A stretch of 7,935 nt of DNA from a bacterium. Lineage in GTDB: Bacteria; DYJV01; JALVYZ01. The notes beneath the pieces were generated by a model. That model was not told where the DNA came from, did not search any database, and was given only the letters and a program-made list of their open reading frames with translations. Below are positions 6,285-7,935 of this stretch, piece by piece. The stretch spans positions 1-7,935 of the forward strand of contig JALVYZ010000330.1 in the NCBI GenBank assembly GCA_027037705.1. The letters are read 5' to 3'. Position numbers and translations under genes: made by a program. Numbering within the stretch: the stretch's first letter is position 1; every line of letters begins with the position of its first letter.

Positions 6285-6767
6285 ATGGGAAAAATTGCAG
6301 TTTATCCTGGTTCTTTTGACCCTATCACAAATGGTCATGTTGATATAATTTGTAGGAGTTCAAAAATTTTTGATAAAGTTATTGTAGCAGTGGCAAAAAA
6401 TTATCAAAAATCTCATCTTTTTTCTCCAGAAGAGAGAGTTTCTCTAATTAATGAAGTTTTTAAAGATAATCCAAAAATTATAACAGATACTTTTGAAGGT
6501 TTACTTGTTGATTATTTAAATAAAATTAATGTTTATGTTATAATAAGAGGATTAAGGGCAGTTAGTGATTTTGAATTTGAATTTCAATTAGCCCAAATTA
6601 ATAGAAAATTAAATTATAAAGTAGATACAATATATATGATGGCAACAGAGGAAAATTTATATATTAGTTCAAGAATAGTAAAAGAGATAGCAATGTTAAA
6701 TGGAGATGTTTCTCAATTAGTCCCACCTTTAGTTGAGGAAAAACTGAAAGAAAAATTTAAAAATTAA
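6285..6767 (+). CDS. coaD: phosphopantetheine adenylyltransferase (CoaD)
   Basis: CoaD adenylates 4'-phosphopantetheine with ATP to dephospho-CoA and pyrophosphate, the penultimate step of coenzyme A synthesis in the cytoplasm. The 160 residues are the usual length and are full of signatures: AVYPGSFDPITNGHVD (5-20) with the nucleotidyltransferase TNGH (15-18), FSPEERVSLI (46-55), IIRGLRAVSDFEFE (86-99), and LYISSRIVKEIA (125-136), close to the canonical ISSSxVKE. The ATG at 6285 has a good Shine-Dalgarno, AAGGAG at 6274-6279, inside the last codons of rsmD, and only one base separates the two genes. Its stop codon touches the start codon of the following permease. The pyrophosphate released is a substrate for HppA, though that link is metabolic, not regulatory. 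Confidence 0.98.
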   Translation: MGKIAVYPGSFDPITNGHVDIICRSSKIFDKVIVAVAKNYQKSHLFSPEERVSLINEVFKDNPKIITDTFEGLLVDYLNKINVYVIIRGLRAVSDFEFEFQLAQINRKLNYKVDTIYMMATEENLYISSRIVKEIAMLNGDVSQLVPPLVEEKLKEKFKN

Positions 6768-7619
6768 ATGAAGTATTATTTTTATATTATTTTTTCATTT
6801 ATAATCTGGAGTTCTTATGGATTATTAATTAAATCTTTTAATCTTAACCCATTTTCGCTCATTTTATATTTATCTATTTTTGGTTCAATTTTTATCTTTA
6901 TTTATATTAAAAAAAAAAGTATAAGCTTTAAATTCGATTTAAAAACAATAGCTTTAATAGGACTTGCTTCTATATTATTATTTGGAAATACAATTACCTA
7001 CTTTTTGGCTCTAAAATATACCTCAATTACAAACACTGTATTATCACACTATGCAGCTCCAATAATAGCTGCTTTTTTTATACCAATATTTTTAAAAGAA
7101 AAAATAGATAGAATTACAATAATTGCGCTGATTATATCTTCAATCGGTATTCTATTAATATTTTTCCCTAAGGGAAGTTTTATTATTAATAGGAATGACT
7201 TTATTGGAATTGTTTTTGGAATCTCGTCTGCAGTCTGTTATGCATTTTTAATTATTCTGGCAAAATTTTTAATAAAAAATATAGAATCGTTATTTTTAAT
7301 GTTTTATGAAAATTTATATTCAATATTAATAATTTTATTATTAACTCCGATTATAAAAAATCAATTAATAGTGACAAAAACGATATTGTTACTATATTTT
7401 TTTATGGGAATAACACATAATTTTATTGCACCACTTTTATATCTGGAGGGATTAAGAAAAATAAAGGCTCAACATGCTGCTATTTTAGGATATATTGAAC
7501 CTGTAAGTGCAATATTAATGGAAATTATATTCTTGAAACAGATTCCTGATTTAGGCACAATAATTGGAGGAATTTTAATAATTTTTAGTGGAATTTTAGT
7601 TGTTAAGAGTACAATATGA
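6768..7619 (+). CDS. EamA/DMT-superfamily permease, substrate unknown
   Basis: The 283-residue protein is almost entirely hydrophobic, with about ten predicted membrane helices: roughly 4-20, 28-47, 60-82, 88-109, 115-133, 144-169, 174-196, 204-224, 236-255 and 262-279. The two halves show the internal EamA duplication, each with a helix pair ending in a proline-containing segment and a charged turn (SHYAAPIIAAFFIPIFLKEK at 93-112; GYIEPVSAILMEIIFLKQ at 241-258), as in drug/metabolite transporters of the 10-TMS group. It acts in the cytoplasmic membrane, probably as an exporter or importer of a small metabolite; nothing here shows which. The start at ATG 6768 directly follows the coaD stop with only A-rich sequence upstream, so translation is probably coupled. 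Its stop overlaps the hflX start (ATGA). Placement next to coaD need not imply a CoA-related substrate. Confidence 0.88.
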   Translation: MKYYFYIIFSFIIWSSYGLLIKSFNLNPFSLILYLSIFGSIFIFIYIKKKSISFKFDLKTIALIGLASILLFGNTITYFLALKYTSITNTVLSHYAAPIIAAFFIPIFLKEKIDRITIIALIISSIGILLIFFPKGSFIINRNDFIGIVFGISSAVCYAFLIILAKFLIKNIESLFLMFYENLYSILIILLLTPIIKNQLIVTKTILLLYFFMGITHNFIAPLLYLEGLRKIKAQHAAILGYIEPVSAILMEIIFLKQIPDLGTIIGGILIIFSGILVVKSTI

Positions 7620-7935
7620 TTACAGGAAATGTAAAACATTTAGATAAAACTCATATAAAGAGATTAGAAAAGCTTCAAAAGAGGAGAATTCCACCTTATC
7701 AAATAATTTCAATAACAGTGGCAAATACCTTAGCTAAAATTTCAAGAGAAATTTCAAAACAAATAGGTGTCATTGTTGACAGAAGTGGAAAAATAAGAAT
7801 GTTTGTTATTGGGGATGAAAGAGAAATATTGTGGCCTACTATGCTTGAATTTAGATTAAATAGGTACAGATTAAGGGAAATAAGAGCAATTCATACTCAT
7901 CTTAGTAATGAAGGGTTAGGGATTGATGATATTAC
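7616..7935 (+). CDS. hflX: GTPase HflX, N-terminal part (truncated by window edge)
   Basis: An open frame from ATG 7616 runs off the right edge after 106 codons without a stop. HflX is a ribosome-associated GTPase that binds the 50S subunit and splits or rescues stalled ribosomes, notably under heat or antibiotic stress. The G domain lies beyond the window. The visible part resembles the long HflX N-terminus of deltaproteobacteria-like proteins: MITGNVKHLD, a helix with LEKLQKRRIPPYQIIS (17-32), LAKISREISKQIGVIVDRSGKI (39-60), VIGDERE (64-70), and LREIRAIHTHLSNEGLGIDDI (86-106), which precedes the GTP-binding region in the family. AAGAG at 7605-7609 may act as Shine-Dalgarno, and the ATG overlaps the permease stop in ATGA, so the two are probably coupled. 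The identification rests on the N-terminus only. Confidence 0.88.
   Translation, partial: MITGNVKHLDKTHIKRLEKLQKRRIPPYQIISITVANTLAKISREISKQIGVIVDRSGKIRMFVIGDEREILWPTMLEFRLNRYRLREIRAIHTHLSNEGLGIDDI

Noticed and set aside
1-7935. CRISPR arrays, insertion sequences, toxin-antitoxin pairs, phage genes or large repeats
   Set aside because: None seen; the window is filled by intact housekeeping genes with no direct repeats or transposase-like frames.

Overview
The window is a compact, AT-rich stretch of bacterial chromosome with essentially all protein genes on the + strand. It opens inside the 3' half of a 5S rRNA gene, so the left edge is the end of a ribosomal RNA operon. After that come a MarR-type regulator, ispE, a tRNA-Gln(TTG) gene, prs, rplY (long L25/Ctc form), pth and hppA, then a strong intrinsic terminator, then rsmD, coaD, an EamA/DMT-family permease and the N-terminal part of hflX, which runs off the right edge. 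No stretch of 300 bases lacks a gene; the longest non-coding gap is about 50 bases, between the 5S gene and the MarR gene.

Organism. By eye the sequence is strongly AT-rich (roughly 30% GC or less), and Lys, Asn and Ile codons are mostly A/T-ending. The order ispE - tRNA-Gln - prs - rplY - pth resembles, from memory, the arrangement in Geobacter-type deltaproteobacteria and relatives. The extended HflX N-terminus and the membrane pyrophosphatase also fit an anaerobic, energy-limited lineage. A low-GC deltaproteobacterial or Deferribacterota-like bacterium is a reasonable guess, but no marker here is diagnostic and the assignment is low confidence.

Layout and logic. Block 1 (about 127-5690) is very tightly packed: marR to ispE 5 bases, ispE to tRNA-Gln 6, tRNA to prs 24, prs to rplY 16, rplY/pth overlapping by 11, pth to hppA 18. 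It looks like one long transcription unit. It joins isoprenoid precursor synthesis (IspE), PRPP supply (Prs), the translation machinery (tRNA-Gln, L25, Pth) and pyrophosphate-driven ion pumping (HppA). HppA uses pyrophosphate, which is released by many biosynthetic reactions; Prs supplies PRPP, whose use releases pyrophosphate. A perfect 9-bp hairpin with a U-tract closes the block. Block 2 (5729 to the end) has spacings of 1, 0 and -3 bases: RsmD modifies 16S rRNA, CoaD makes dephospho-CoA, the permease is of unknown substrate, and HflX is a ribosome-associated GTPase.

I found no undescribed system. The points most worth a second look are the terminator whose U-tract runs directly into the rsmD start codon with no Shine-Dalgarno sequence, the residues marking HppA as a K+-dependent and possibly Na+-pumping enzyme, the tRNA gene processed out of a protein-coding operon, and a 20-bp inverted repeat in front of the MarR gene.
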